A stretch of 40,680 nucleotides of DNA, from assembly GCA_031274425.1 (NCBI GenBank), contig JAISQE010000031.1:1-40680 (forward strand), in the 5' to 3' direction. The stretch is from Synergistaceae bacterium (GTDB lineage: Bacteria; Synergistota; Synergistia; Synergistales; Aminobacteriaceae). A model generated the notes under the pieces. The model worked only from the letters and a program-made list of their open reading frames with translations, ran no database searches and was not told the DNA's origin. This document shows, piece after piece, positions 40,676 through 40,680 of this stretch (position 1 is the first letter of the stretch; each line of letters opens with the position of its first letter). A program made the translations under genes and the position numbers.

Positions 40676-40680
40676 AGCCT

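Overview
The window is most likely chromosomal DNA of an anaerobic, diderm, amino-acid- or organic-acid-fermenting bacterium of the phylum Synergistota. The lines of evidence are: a short secreted protein whose C-terminus looks like the Synergist-CTERM sorting tail (Gly-Cys, hydrophobic stretch, basic end); a CtsR-ClpC stress operon together with Gram-negative-type lipid functions (LplT/Aas); a TAXI-type receptor; and an ETF/acyl-CoA dehydrogenase/CoA-transferase/GntP fermentation cluster. The phylum call is inference; no rRNA or tRNA gene was seen. Base composition is GC-rich in genes and AT-rich between them.

Layout. 1-1.5 kb: D-Ala-D-Ala ligase, preceded by a TGA-interrupted membrane-protein-like frame. 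1.6-6.6 kb (minus strand): ctsR, clpC, a parvulin-like chaperone and a secreted protein with low-complexity repeats. 7.0-8.0 kb: an orphan TAXI solute receptor. 8.4-17.8 kb (minus strand): a catabolic block, read as acyl-CoA dehydrogenase, etfB, etfA, crotonase, CoA-transferase and GntP permease, then after a terminator a biotin-dependent carboxyltransferase and a second crotonase. It suggests uptake, CoA activation, oxidation (or reduction) and decarboxylation/hydration of a short organic acid. A divergent HxlR regulator with a large palindromic operator sits at its head (18.1 kb). 18.5-20.7 kb: php and yhfT, a minimal version of the enigmatic enterobacterial yhf locus. 20.9-25.3 kb: aas, lplT and a NodB-type deacetylase (envelope). 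25.3-28.2 kb (plus strand): dCMP deaminase, metG and a small MGMT-domain protein. 28.3-32.4 kb (minus strand): a very large FliD with internal repeats, a Synergist-CTERM-like protein and an unknown coiled protein. 32.5-34.8 kb: a CpxRA-like two-component pair with phased GCAAA boxes in front. 34.9-40.7 kb: a Dpp/Opp-type ABC importer (two permeases, binding protein, fused double ATPase).

Two sequence-scale phenomena cut across these genes. First, a dispersed GGGGGG...CCCCCC palindromic repeat with compensatory base changes is present intergenically (1.5 kb), at the very start of a permease gene (36.0 kb), and as apparent half copies (10.8 and possibly 28.3 kb). Second, short tandem duplications are unusually common: mostly 15 bp (pentapeptide) units at protein ends and linkers, and 11-18 bp units between genes. 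At least a dozen are visible in 40 kb.

Start sites were moved inward from the longest frame where a Shine-Dalgarno sequence supports it (ctsR, both lplT and the first crotonase, the carboxyltransferase, the TAXI receptor).
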